Positions 51,325-64,000 of a stretch of DNA of 64,000 nt are shown one piece after another. Each line of letters opens with the position of its first letter. Within the stretch, counting starts at the first letter, position 1. The DNA is taken from the NCBI RefSeq assembly GCF_003261575.2, contig NZ_CP036175.1, positions 4,774,001 to 4,838,000 of the forward strand. Direction: 5' to 3'. The DNA is from Klebsiella huaxiensis (GTDB taxonomy: Bacteria > Pseudomonadota > Gammaproteobacteria > Enterobacterales > Enterobacteriaceae). The position numbers and the translations under genes are program-made. The notes under the pieces are model-generated. The model made no database searches. It saw nothing but the letters and a program-made list of their open reading frames with translations, and had not been told where the DNA came from.

Positions 51325-51401
51325 TGGCGGAACGGACGGGACTCGAACCCGCGACCCCCTGCGTGACAGGCAGGTATTCTAACCGACTGAACTACCGCTC
51401 C
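51325..51401 (-). tRNA. aspU: tRNA-Asp (GTC) at the 3' end of the rRNA operon
   Basis: A 77-nt tRNA with anticodon GTC and encoded CCA, identical to the copy at 41878. It is the distal tRNA of the operon, as aspU in E. coli rrnH. Confidence 0.97.
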
Positions 51402-51455
51402 ACCGAATTTCTTTACAACCACCGGTTTTATGCCCCGGTTTCACTTGCTAATTTG

Positions 51456-51575
51456 ATGCCTGGCAGTTCCCTACTCTCACATGGGGAGACCCCACACTAC
51501 CATCGGCGCTACGGCGTTTCACTTCTGAGTTCGGCATGGGGTCAGGTGGGACCACCGCGCTGTCGCCGCCAGGCA
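51456..51575 (-). rRNA. rrfH: 5S ribosomal RNA
   Basis: A 120-nt 5S rRNA that begins TGCCTGGCGGCGACAGCGCG and ends AGGGAACTGCCAGGCAT. The terminal helix TGCCTGGC/GCCAGGCA is intact. Confidence 0.96.
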
Positions 51576-51767
51576 AATTCTGTTGTCAGAAACGAATCTT
51601 TTACACCGATGCTGTGTTGGCTGCATTCGTAAAGTCAGTCACATACTCCAGTATGCTCCTTCCTTTCCTTCATTTGCCGCCTTGCCTCTGCGTAAAATCT
51701 TTCGTTCCCGAAAATCTGTAATCTAAGCTGAAAATCATCTCTCACGCCAAAACATCTTCGGCGTTGT

Positions 51768-54674
<2,907 letters not shown>

Positions 54675-54874
54675 TCACAACCCGAAGATGTTTCACTTCA
54701 TGATTGCGAAAATTTGAGAGACTCGAACACACCGTCATTCTGTTCTTATTACGGAGAACAGACACGGCGTGTCGTTTCAATTTTCAGCTTGATCCAGATT
54801 TTTAAAGAGCAAAACTTCGCAGTGCACCTTTTCAGGTACACTCTGAAGTTTTCTTGTTTTTTGCAGTAAAAGGA

Positions 54875-54950
54875 TGGTGGAGCTATGCGGGATCGAACCG
54901 CAGACCTCCTGCGTGCAAGGCAGGCGCTCTCCCAGCTGAGCTATAACCCC
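54875..54950 (-). tRNA. alaV: tRNA-Ala (TGC) in the 16S-23S spacer
   Basis: A 76-nt tRNA, GGGGTTATAGCTCAGCTGGG through CATAGCTCCACCA, with anticodon TGC and encoded CCA. Confidence 0.96.
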
Positions 54951-55059
54951 ATCGTAAAGACTTATCTCTGTACCGATAATTTGTCCTGAGACAAGGCGTG
55001 GAATGACGAAGCATACTGGCGTATGCGAGTCGTTTCACAACACAGTATCAGGGCAAATT

Positions 55060-55136
<77 letters not shown>

Positions 55137-55207
55137 GCAGAGATTTTTTACTGCTAATTTTTCATCAGACAATCTGTGTGAGCACTACAAAGGCAGGTTC
55201 TTTAAGG

Positions 55208-56747
<1,540 letters not shown>

Positions 56748-56929
56748 AAGTTTGATGCTCGTGAATTAAACTTCGTAATGAATTACGTATGTTCACTCAG
56801 AGACTTGGTATTCATTTATTGTCCGGAGACATTAAGAATCCATGTCACTTTGAGTGCCCACACAGATTGTCTGATAAATTGTTAAAGAGCAGTGCAACGC
56901 GGCTTTCGCTCACCGTTGCGAGGTGGCGT

Positions 56930-56957
56930 ATATTACGCTTTCCTCTTTCAGAGTCAA
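56930..56957 (-). promoter_or_regulatory. rRNA operon promoter P2
   Basis: On the minus strand TTGACT, a 16-bp spacer and TAATAT lie about 180-210 bp before 16S, in the usual P2 position. Confidence 0.75.
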
Positions 56958-57037
56958 CCTTATTTTCAGGTTTTTCTCTTCAACCGACCCGGCTGTTTGT
57001 GTGAAGTGATTCACATCTGCCGTGTCAGTGGGAGCGC

Positions 57038-57065
57038 ATTATAGGGAGTTCTTCGGCGGTGACAA
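57038..57065 (-). promoter_or_regulatory. rRNA operon promoter P1
   Basis: On the minus strand TTGTCA, a 16-bp spacer and TATAAT, followed by a GCGC-type discriminator (GCGCTCCCACTGA), match P1 of E. coli rrn operons. The GC-rich discriminator fits ppGpp/DksA control. The upstream element lies in the AT-rich DNA next to gmhB. Confidence 0.85.
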
Positions 57066-57114
57066 GCGGAAAAATACAATTTCATTTCAACCGCTCATCT
57101 TTTATACGTAACGT

Positions 57115-57681
57115 TTATTTTTGCTGCTTTTTGATGGCATCAGGCAGGTCCGCCAGGCTATTAAGCACCCAATCCGCAGCATTTTCCGCTTCCGGAGTGA
57201 CTGGCTTGCCGGTACGAACTAATACTTTTGTCCCAATATCTGCAGCCAAAGCCGCCTGCATATCTTCTACTTTATCGCCTACCATATATGAAGCAGCCAT
57301 ATCTATATGCAGATAGTCGCGCGCCGAGATAAGCATTCCAGGATGCGGCTTGCGGCAGTCACAGGTCTGACGAAATTCTTCTACCGTACCCTGCGGGTGA
57401 TGCGGACAATAATAGATACCATCCAGATCAACGCCACGGTCAGCCAACGACCAGTCCATCCACTCAGTCAGCGTTTCAAACTGATCTTCAGTAAATTTAC
57501 CGCGGGCAATGCCGGACTGATTGGTCACCACCACCAGCGCATAACCCATCTCCTTTAATTGACGCATTGCGTCAATGACGCCATCGATAAATTCAAAGTT
57601 GTCAATTTCGTGCACGTATCCGTGATCGACATTAATCGTGCCATCACGGTCAAGAAAAATTGCAGGTACTGACTTTGCCAC
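57115..57681 (-). CDS. gmhB: D-glycero-beta-D-manno-heptose-1,7-bisphosphate 7-phosphatase
   Basis: A 188-residue HAD phosphatase of the LPS heptose pathway. The nucleophile motif is FLDRDGTIN, motif II VVVTNQSGI, and a zinc loop CPHHPQG...CDCRKPHPG is present. Motif IV is VGDKVEDMQAA. It lies between the rRNA operon and metN, as in E. coli. Confidence 0.96.
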   Translation of the reverse strand: MAKSVPAIFLDRDGTINVDHGYVHEIDNFEFIDGVIDAMRQLKEMGYALVVVTNQSGIARGKFTEDQFETLTEWMDWSLADRGVDLDGIYYCPHHPQGTVEEFRQTCDCRKPHPGMLISARDYLHIDMAASYMVGDKVEDMQAALAADIGTKVLVRTGKPVTPEAENAADWVLNSLADLPDAIKKQQK

Positions 57682-57770
57682 CGGTTTGCTCCTGATAAAG
57701 GCTAGTATGCGTAGTATCGCATGTTTCCAGACGCAAGAAAGTGCTCAGTTATACAGAGTCAGATTGATTT

Positions 57771-57794
57771 AGACGTCTGGATGCCTTAACATCC
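57771..57794. promoter_or_regulatory. MetJ operator (met boxes) of metNIQ
   Basis: The first 8-mer AGACGTCT is a perfect met box. The next two (GGATGCCT, TAACATCC) match at five and four of eight positions. The array ends 77 bp before metN, so MetJ-SAM repression is expected. Confidence 0.75.
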
Positions 57795-57870
57795 ATTTCA
57801 TTGACAGGCATCGCCTGGACACGGCAGAAGAAAATGCCACGGCAAACGGCTAAACGATAATAAATAACTG

Positions 57871-58902
57871 ATGATTAAACTTTCGAATATCACCAAAGTG
57901 TTCCAACAAGGGAACCGCAGCATACAGGCGCTGAATGATGTCAGTCTGCATGTCCCTGCCGGACAAATTTATGGCGTTATCGGTGCTTCTGGCGCAGGTA
58001 AAAGTACATTAATCCGCTGCGTGAACCTGCTCGAACGTCCAACTCAGGGCAGCGTGCAGGTTGGCGGCCAGGAGCTGACGGCGCTCTCAGAGAAAGAGCT
58101 GACCCGCGCTCGTCGCCAGATCGGCATGATCTTCCAGCACTTTAATCTGCTCGCCTCCCGTACCGTATTCGGTAATGTGTCTCTTCCTTTAGAACTGGAT
58201 AACACGCCGCAGGCGGAAATTAAACGTCGAGTGACTGAGTTGTTAGACCTTGTTGGACTCGCGGATAAGCATGACAGCTACCCGGCGAACCTCTCAGGTG
58301 GACAAAAGCAGCGCGTCGCCATTGCGCGCGCGTTGGCCAGCAACCCGAAGGTTCTGCTCTGCGATGAAGCCACCAGCGCCCTGGATCCAGCGACCACTCG
58401 TTCGATTCTGGAGTTGCTGAAAGATATCAATCGTCGCCTGGGCCTGACGATTCTGCTGATCACTCACGAGATGGATGTTGTCAAACGCATCTGTGACTGC
58501 GTTGCTGTTATCAGCAACGGTCAGCTGATTGAACAGGATACGGTGAGCGAAGTCTTCTCTCATCCCAAAACTCCGCTGGCACAGCAGTTTATTCAGTCAA
58601 CGCTGCATCTGGATATCCCGGATGATTATCAGGCTCGCCTCAAACCTGAGGCTCTTCCTGATAGCGTACCGATGCTGCGCATGGAGTTCACTGGTCATTC
58701 CGTTGATGCCCCGCTTCTCTCTGAAACCGCTCGTCGCTTTAATGTGAACAACAACATTATTAGCGCGCAGATGGATTACGCCGGCGGTGTGAAGTTCGGC
58801 ATTATGCTGACCGAAATGCACGGTACGCAGGAAGATACCCAGGCCGCAATCGCCTGGCTGCAGGAACATCATGTAAAAGTAGAGGTACTGGGATATGTCT
58901 GA
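57871..58902 (+). CDS. metN: Methionine ABC importer ATPase
   Basis: A 343-residue ABC ATPase. Walker A is GASGAGKST, the signature LSGGQKQRVAIARAL, and Walker B LLCDEATSALDP. The C-terminal ACT-like regulatory domain (about 265-343) binds methionine for trans-inhibition. It overlaps metI by 8 nt. Met boxes lie upstream. Confidence 0.97.
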   Translation: MIKLSNITKVFQQGNRSIQALNDVSLHVPAGQIYGVIGASGAGKSTLIRCVNLLERPTQGSVQVGGQELTALSEKELTRARRQIGMIFQHFNLLASRTVFGNVSLPLELDNTPQAEIKRRVTELLDLVGLADKHDSYPANLSGGQKQRVAIARALASNPKVLLCDEATSALDPATTRSILELLKDINRRLGLTILLITHEMDVVKRICDCVAVISNGQLIEQDTVSEVFSHPKTPLAQQFIQSTLHLDIPDDYQARLKPEALPDSVPMLRMEFTGHSVDAPLLSETARRFNVNNNIISAQMDYAGGVKFGIMLTEMHGTQEDTQAAIAWLQEHHVKVEVLGYV

Positions 58903-59548
58903 ACCAATGATCTGGCTGCTGGTTCGCGGCGTATGGGAAACGCTGGCCATGACGTTTGTCTCCGGCTTCTTCGGTTTTGTTCTTGGCCTGCCGGTTGGCG
59001 TACTGCTGTACGTTACGCGCCCAGGGCAAATTGTTGCTAACGCGAAGCTGTACCGCACGCTGTCAGCGGTGGTAAACATTTTCCGTTCGATTCCGTTTAT
59101 CATCCTGCTGGTCTGGATGATTCCCTTCACCCGAGTGATTGTAGGAACGTCGATAGGTCTGCAGGCAGCAATCGTCCCGTTGACAGTCGGTGCCGCCCCC
59201 TTTATCGCCCGTATGGTGGAAAACGCCCTACTGGAGATCCCAACGGGTCTTATTGAAGCCTCCCGCGCGATGGGTGCAACGCCGATGCAGATCGTGCGTA
59301 AGGTTCTGCTACCGGAAGCGCTGCCGGGTCTGGTGAATGCGGCAACTATCACGCTAATTACCCTGGTCGGCTATTCCGCGATGGGCGGTGCTGTGGGTGC
59401 CGGTGGTCTGGGGCAGATTGGCTACCAGTATGGCTATATCGGCTACAATGCAACGGTGATGAATACCGTACTGGTATTACTGGTTATTCTGGTTTATTTA
59501 ATTCAATTCTCTGGCGATCGTATCGTCCGGGCTGTGACTCACAAATAA
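58895..59548 (+). CDS. metI: Methionine ABC importer permease
   Basis: A 217-residue permease with five hydrophobic segments and the EAA loop EASRAMGATPMQIVRKVLLP, which docks on MetN. It overlaps metN by 8 nt and is followed by metQ after 39 bp. Confidence 0.97.
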   Translation: MSEPMIWLLVRGVWETLAMTFVSGFFGFVLGLPVGVLLYVTRPGQIVANAKLYRTLSAVVNIFRSIPFIILLVWMIPFTRVIVGTSIGLQAAIVPLTVGAAPFIARMVENALLEIPTGLIEASRAMGATPMQIVRKVLLPEALPGLVNAATITLITLVGYSAMGGAVGAGGLGQIGYQYGYIGYNATVMNTVLVLLVILVYLIQFSGDRIVRAVTHK

Positions 59549-59587
59549 CATTACACACAATACAGAATCTTACAGGAAGGAAATAAC

Positions 59588-60403
59588 ATGGCCTTTAATT
59601 TCAAAACCTTTGCGGCTGTCGGTGCGTTAATCGGTTCTCTGGCTCTGGTGGGTTGCGGTCAGGATGAAAAAGATCCAAATCATATTAAAGTCGGCGTTAT
59701 CGTCGGTGCGGAACAGCAGGTTGCTGAAGTCGCGCAGAAAGTGGCAAAAGAAAAATACGGCCTTGATGTTGAGCTGGTGACCTTCAACGACTACGTTCTG
59801 CCGAACGAAGCGCTGAGCAAAGGCGATATCGATGTTAACGCCTTCCAGCATAAACCGTATCTTGACCAGCAGATTAAAGACCGCGGATACAAACTGGTTT
59901 CCGTGGGTAACTCTTTCGTTTATCCGATTGCTGGTTATTCGAAAAAAATCAAATCGCTGGACGAACTGCAGCCGGGTTCTCAGGTCGCTATTCCTAACGA
60001 CCCAACCAACCTGGGTCGTTCCCTGCTGCTGCTGCAGCAAGTTGGTCTGATCAAACTGAAAGAAGGCGTTGGTCTGCTGCCAACCTCTCTGGATATTATT
60101 GAAAACCCGAAAAACCTGAAAATAGTTGAGCTGGAAGCACCGCAGCTGCCGCGCTCTCTGGATGATGCACAAATTGCTCTGGCGGTTATCAACACCACCT
60201 ACGCCAGCCAGATTGGCCTGACGCCAGCGAAAGACGGTATTTTCGTGGAAGGTAAAGATTCTCCATACGTGAATCTGATTGTTGCTCGTGAAGACAACAA
60301 AGATGCGGAAAATGTTAAGAAATTTGTTCAAGCCTACCAAAGTGACGAAGTTTACGAAGCGGCTAACAAAATCTTTAACGGCGGCGCAGTGAAAGGCTGG
60401 TAA
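59588..60403 (+). CDS. metQ: Methionine-binding lipoprotein
   Basis: A 271-residue NlpA-family binding protein. The signal peptide ends in lipobox ALVGC (Cys23), then DEKDPNHIKVGVIVG begins the mature domain. AGGAAG lies before the ATG. The hairpin at 60429 ends the operon. Confidence 0.97.
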   Translation: MAFNFKTFAAVGALIGSLALVGCGQDEKDPNHIKVGVIVGAEQQVAEVAQKVAKEKYGLDVELVTFNDYVLPNEALSKGDIDVNAFQHKPYLDQQIKDRGYKLVSVGNSFVYPIAGYSKKIKSLDELQPGSQVAIPNDPTNLGRSLLLLQQVGLIKLKEGVGLLPTSLDIIENPKNLKIVELEAPQLPRSLDDAQIALAVINTTYASQIGLTPAKDGIFVEGKDSPYVNLIVAREDNKDAENVKKFVQAYQSDEVYEAANKIFNGGAVKGW

Positions 60404-60428
60404 TCTTTTTTCAGCGTAATATCATGCA

Positions 60429-60453
60429 GGGCGGGCTTTATGCCCGCCTTGTC
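60429..60453 (+). terminator. Terminator of metNIQ
   Basis: GGCGGGC / GCCCGCC with a TTTAT loop is followed by TTGTCATTT, 26 bp after metQ. Confidence 0.75.
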
Positions 60454-60511
60454 ATTTATGCAAGCACCTGATTCAATAGCGCCCTGTTTTATTATTTACT
60501 GAGGAAATACT

Positions 60512-60919
60512 ATGCGTGCTTTACCGGTCTGTTTGTTAGCACTCATGTTAAGCGGCTGTTCGATGTTAAGCAGATCTCCTGTTGGCCCTGCGCAAAGTAT
60601 GGTAAGTCCGCCAGCCAAATCAGAACCGACAAAGCCGAAAGCGACGCGTCCGGCTCCGGTAAGAATCTATACTGATGCCGCAGAATTGGTGGGTAAACCT
60701 TTCCGCGAACTGGACGAAGTTACCGGTGAATCATGTCAGGCATCGAATCAAGACTCTCCGCCAAATATCCCGACAGCCCGTAAACGTATGCAGGTTAACG
60801 CAGCAAAAATGCAAGCGAATGCCGTTTTGCTGCATCGTTGTGAAGTCACCAGCGGTACACCAGGCTGCTACCGTCAGGCTGTTTGCTTTGGCTCGGCTCT
60901 TAACGTTTCGGCGCAATGA
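60512..60919 (+). CDS. rcsF: Outer-membrane lipoprotein RcsF, Rcs stress sensor
   Basis: A 135-residue lipoprotein with lipobox LMLSGC (Cys16), a proline-rich disordered linker (residues 25-50), and a globular domain with four cysteines (ESCQAS, HRCEV, GCYRQAVC) that form two disulfides. RcsF signals envelope stress to IgaA and the Rcs phosphorelay. The last 4 nt overlap trmO. Confidence 0.95.
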   Translation: MRALPVCLLALMLSGCSMLSRSPVGPAQSMVSPPAKSEPTKPKATRPAPVRIYTDAAELVGKPFRELDEVTGESCQASNQDSPPNIPTARKRMQVNAAKMQANAVLLHRCEVTSGTPGCYRQAVCFGSALNVSAQ

Positions 60920-61623
60920 GTGCCTTTCAGTTTGCACAGATAGGCGTGATTCGCTCGCCATATAAAGAAAAGTTTGCCGTCCCCCGCCAGCCTGGGTTGG
61001 TCAAAAATGGTGGCGGCGAATTACACCTCTTGCCTCCTTACAACCAGGCCGATGCCGTACGCGGCCTGGAGGATTTCAGTCATCTCTGGGTGCTGTTTGT
61101 TTTTCATCAGACGATGGAAGGCGGTTGGCGCCCAACCGTCCGTCCGCCTCGCCTCGGAGGAAATGCGCGGATGGGCGTATTCGCCACCCGTTCAACCTTT
61201 CGCCCTAACCCAATAGGCATGTCGTTGGTTGAGCTAAAAGGTATTCGCTGTCAGAAAGAGCAGGTTATTCTTGAGCTAGGGAGCCTGGATCTGGTAGATG
61301 GAACCCCAGTGGTCGACATCAAACCTTACCTGCCGTTTGCAGAGGCATTGCCAGACGCCAGCGCCAGCTATGCTCAACAGGCTCCGCTGGCGGAAATGGC
61401 GGTCTGCTTCACGCCAGAAACAGAAGCTCAGCTTTTGACGCTGGAAAAACGCTACCCACGGCTGAAGATGTTTATCACCGAAGTCCTGGCGCAAGATCCG
61501 CGACCGGCTTATCGCAAGGAAGAAGAAGCAGGAAAAACATATGCCGTCTGGCTGCTTGATTTTAACGTGCGCTGGCGGGTGATTTCGTCCGGTTTTGAAG
61601 TCTTTTCTCTCGAACCACGCTAA
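60916..61623 (+). CDS. trmO: tRNA (N6-threonylcarbamoyladenosine37) N6-methyltransferase
   Basis: A 235-residue TrmO (YaeB/TsaA) that methylates t6A37 to m6t6A in tRNA-Thr(GGU). The beta-barrel SAM site includes ATRSTFRPNPIGMSLVEL and LVDGTPVVDIKPYLP. It overlaps rcsF by 4 nt (ATGA). Confidence 0.95.
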   Translation: MSAFQFAQIGVIRSPYKEKFAVPRQPGLVKNGGGELHLLPPYNQADAVRGLEDFSHLWVLFVFHQTMEGGWRPTVRPPRLGGNARMGVFATRSTFRPNPIGMSLVELKGIRCQKEQVILELGSLDLVDGTPVVDIKPYLPFAEALPDASASYAQQAPLAEMAVCFTPETEAQLLTLEKRYPRLKMFITEVLAQDPRPAYRKEEEAGKTYAVWLLDFNVRWRVISSGFEVFSLEPR

Positions 61624-61734
61624 TTTTATTTTCCTCTCTTTTGGCATCTTTGCCACACTGGTAAACTAAACCACTTTTTTTGTGTCAGGCTGGCTTTCGG
61701 CCTGTACCGATCGCCCAAATGGAACCGTAACAAC

Positions 61735-63453
61735 ATGCGTACTAGCCAATATCTGCTCTCCACTCTGAAGGAGACACCTGCCGACGCCGAAGTCATCAGC
61801 CATCAGTTGATGCTGCGCGCCGGGATGATCCGCAAGCTGGCCTCCGGGTTGTATACCTGGTTACCGACCGGCGTGCGCGTCCTGAAAAAAGTCGAAAACA
61901 TCGTGCGTGAAGAGATGAACAACGCCGGTGCGATCGAGGTGTTAATGCCAGTCGTTCAGCCATCTGAACTGTGGCAAGAGAGCGGACGTTGGGAGCAGTA
62001 CGGTCCGGAACTACTGCGCATTGCTGACCGAGGCGATCGTCCTTTCGTACTCGGTCCGACTCATGAAGAAGTCATCACCGATCTGATTCGCAACGAGCTG
62101 AACTCCTATAAGCAGTTGCCGCTGAATTTCTTCCAGATTCAAACAAAGTTCCGTGATGAAGTCCGTCCTCGCTTTGGCGTCATGCGCTCACGCGAATTCC
62201 TGATGAAAGATGCCTACTCTTTCCATACTTCTCAGGAATCTCTGCAAGAGACCTATGACAAGATGTACGAGGCCTACAGCAAAATCTTCACCCGTATGGA
62301 TCTGGATTTCCGTGCGGTGCAGGCTGATACAGGCTCTATCGGCGGCAGCGCTTCCCATGAATTCCAGGTACTGGCGCTGAGCGGCGAAGATGATGTTATC
62401 TTCTCTGATTCTTCCGATTACGCGGCCAACATTGAGTTCGCCGAAGCTGTTGCGCCGAAAGAACCACGCGCTGATGCAACCCAAGAAATGACGCTGGTCG
62501 ATACGCCGAATGCGAAAACCATCGCCGAACTGGTTGAGCAGTTTAATCTGCCAATCGAGAAAACCGTGAAAACCCTGCTGGTGAAAGCAGTAGAAGACAG
62601 CGCATATCCTCTGGTTGCCCTGCTGGTTCGCGGCGACCACGAGCTGAACGAAGTCAAAGCCGAGAAGCTGCCGCAGGTTGCCAGCCCGTTAACCTTCGCC
62701 ACCGAAGAAGAAATCCGCGCCGTTGTGAAAGCAGGTCCGGGTTCTCTTGGGCCAGTCAACATGCCGATTCCCGTGGTTATTGACCGCACCGTTGCGGCAA
62801 TGAGCGATTTTGCCGCTGGCGCGAACGTGGATGGTAAGCACTACTTCGGTATTAACTGGGATCGCGACGTAGCGACTCCAGAAGTAGCTGACATTCGTAA
62901 CGTCGTTGCCGGTGACCCTAGCCCAGACGGTCAGGGGACACTGTTGATTAAACGCGGTATCGAAGTGGGTCATATCTTCCAGTTAGGCACCAAGTACTCA
63001 GAAGCGATGAAAGCCTCCGTACAGGGTGAAGATGGTCGCAACCAGATTCTGACCATGGGTTGCTACGGTATCGGGGTGACTCGTGTGGTGGCTGCTGCCA
63101 TTGAGCAGAACTTTGACGATCGCGGGATTTTGTGGCCGGAAGCTATCGCACCGTTCCAGGTTGCGATTCTGCCGATGAATATGCACAAATCCTATCGTGT
63201 GCAGGAGCTGGCCGAGAAGCTGTACGCTGAGCTGACAGCTCAAGGTATCGAAGTACTGATGGACGACCGCAAAGAGCGTCCGGGCGTGATGTTTGCCGAT
63301 ATGGAGCTGATTGGTATTCCACACACTATTGTGCTGGGCGATCGCAACCTCGACAACGACGATATTGAGTATAAACACCGTCGTCACGGAGAGAAACAGT
63401 TGATCAAGACCGGCGATATCGTAGATTACCTGGTCGCACAAATTAAAGGTTAA
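61735..63453 (+). CDS. proS: Prolyl-tRNA synthetase
   Basis: A 572-residue class II synthetase of the bacterial type. Motif 1 includes GLYTWLPTGVRVLKKVEN, motif 2 FRDEVRPRFGVMRSREF, and motif 3 GCYGIGVTRVVAA. The editing (INS) domain, about 224-407, removes Ala-tRNA-Pro. The length equals E. coli ProS. A strong terminator follows. Confidence 0.97.
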   Translation: MRTSQYLLSTLKETPADAEVISHQLMLRAGMIRKLASGLYTWLPTGVRVLKKVENIVREEMNNAGAIEVLMPVVQPSELWQESGRWEQYGPELLRIADRGDRPFVLGPTHEEVITDLIRNELNSYKQLPLNFFQIQTKFRDEVRPRFGVMRSREFLMKDAYSFHTSQESLQETYDKMYEAYSKIFTRMDLDFRAVQADTGSIGGSASHEFQVLALSGEDDVIFSDSSDYAANIEFAEAVAPKEPRADATQEMTLVDTPNAKTIAELVEQFNLPIEKTVKTLLVKAVEDSAYPLVALLVRGDHELNEVKAEKLPQVASPLTFATEEEIRAVVKAGPGSLGPVNMPIPVVIDRTVAAMSDFAAGANVDGKHYFGINWDRDVATPEVADIRNVVAGDPSPDGQGTLLIKRGIEVGHIFQLGTKYSEAMKASVQGEDGRNQILTMGCYGIGVTRVVAAAIEQNFDDRGILWPEAIAPFQVAILPMNMHKSYRVQELAEKLYAELTAQGIEVLMDDRKERPGVMFADMELIGIPHTIVLGDRNLDNDDIEYKHRRHGEKQLIKTGDIVDYLVAQIKG

Positions 63454-63457
63454 TACC

Positions 63458-63493
63458 AAAAAGGGGCGCTGATTTTTTCAGCGCCCCTTTTTT
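63458..63493 (+). terminator. Terminator of proS
   Basis: AAAAAGGGGCGCTGA pairs with TCAGCGCCCCTTTTT (loop TTTTT) and a T-run continues, directly before the lipoprotein gene. Confidence 0.9.
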
Positions 63494-63508
63494 ACAAGGA
63501 TTGTAATC

Positions 63509-64000
63509 ATGGCTAACCGAGCTGCAAGTTACGGCTTACTTTTTCTCATACCTGTATTGCTTTGCGCCTGTACGATGGACCTCAGCCAGTCTGCTCCTTC
63601 AGAATCGACTATTAACAAGCAATCAAAACAATGGGCAATCAAACTTCAACGTCAGGGCTCAATTACAGATAAAGCACTGCTTGAGATTAGCGAAAAAGAC
63701 CTGCGTCCCGGGGACTTGCTTTTCTCTTCCAGTATTGGCGTCACATCGCTGGGGATCCGCGCTTTCAGCACATCTTCTGTTAGCCACGTCGCCATCTACC
63801 TCGGGGATAGCCAGGTTGCAGAAGCCACAGGCGCTGGAGTACAGATTGTATCCCTTAAGCAAGCAATGCAGCACAGCGATAAACTATTTGCCCTAAGGGC
63901 GCCAGACCTCACACCTCAGCAGGCCGCAGAAATTAAAAACTTCGCTTATAAAAATAAAGACAGCGGCTATAACTATCGCGGCATTATTGAATTCATCCCT
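63509..64000 (+). CDS. yaeF: YaeF-like lipoprotein, permuted NlpC/P60-type peptidase (partial)
   Basis: The frame starts at ATG 63509 after AAGGA and is open to the right edge (164 codons visible). Residues 1-21 form a lipoprotein signal ending in LLCAC (Cys21). The domain reads LRPGDLLFSSS and later SSVSHVAIYLGDSQVAEATG, typical of the YiiX/YaeF permuted papain-like family, where the His precedes the catalytic Cys; the Cys would be beyond the edge. It lies next to proS as in E. coli. Confidence 0.85.
   Translation, partial: MANRAASYGLLFLIPVLLCACTMDLSQSAPSESTINKQSKQWAIKLQRQGSITDKALLEISEKDLRPGDLLFSSSIGVTSLGIRAFSTSSVSHVAIYLGDSQVAEATGAGVQIVSLKQAMQHSDKLFALRAPDLTPQQAAEIKNFAYKNKDSGYNYRGIIEFIP

Noticed and set aside
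58597..59352. A 251-codon open frame on the minus strand across metN and metI
   Set aside because: It is antisense to conserved ABC transporter genes, with low-complexity composition.

Overview
The window is chromosomal DNA from an enterobacterium, most likely of the Klebsiella/Raoultella/Enterobacter type; the species cannot be fixed from this alone. The right two thirds follow, in reverse, the Escherichia coli order gpt-frsA-crl ... fadE-gmhA ... dnaQ/rnhA-gloB-mltD-yafE-yafD-yafC-dkgB-rrnH-gmhB-metNIQ-rcsF-trmO-proS-yaeF. Three things set it apart from E. coli K-12: a complete Na+-translocating NADH:quinone reductase operon (nqrABCDEF-nqrM) next to dinB, an intact rtcB-prfH ribosome-repair pair where K-12 has a remnant, and a drug-efflux gene between yafC and yafD.

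Positions 1-2100 are the tail of an AT-rich island. It carries a partial GHKL-type ATPase, a STAS-like (DUF4325) protein and a membrane/coiled-coil protein in one overlapping operon. Next come a 17-bp copy of the 3' end of a tRNA-Thr (thrW-type att site), arm-type direct repeats and a decayed P4-family integrase gene, so this is a tRNA-targeted integration hot spot.

Positions 2100-19900 are accessory metabolism. They hold a ROK repressor with its palindromic operator, a TIM-barrel glycosidase-like protein and an MFS transporter; the topAI(yjhX)-yjhQ-yjhP cluster, with a short leader ORF and with yjhP fused to a second methyltransferase; a LacI regulator and a ROK sugar kinase; the hexuronate genes uxuA-uxuB-uxuR; an AraC regulator and FoxA-like siderophore receptor, both with Fur boxes; and an orphan gabD.

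Positions 19900-51200 are backbone: crl (start codon inside a perfect 14-bp inverted repeat), frsA, gpt, pepD, prfH-rtcB (preceded by a strong-SD 15-codon uORF, a hairpin and an ERIC remnant), yafP-dinB (LexA box, yafNO absent), nqr, yafK/yafJ, gmhA, fadE (FadR site), yafV, a 203-bp ERIC with an extra internal module, an EamB-like exporter and LysR gene, tRNA-Asp, dnaQ/rnhA, yafS, gloB, mltD, yafE, yafD, an MFS efflux gene, yafC and dkgB.

Positions 51200-57100 are a complete rRNA operon on the minus strand (P1/P2, 16S, tRNA-Ile, tRNA-Ala, 23S, 5S, tRNA-Asp, terminator). After it come gmhB, the MetJ-controlled methionine importer metNIQ, rcsF-trmO, proS and the start of a YaeF-like lipoprotein that runs off the right edge.

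The most promising less-described items are the ATPase/STAS-like/membrane triad beside the att site, the leader of the rtcB-prfH operon, the methyltransferase-YjhP fusion that keeps an internal start, the crl start-codon hairpin, and a hairpin-array module shared by two unrelated intergenic repeats.
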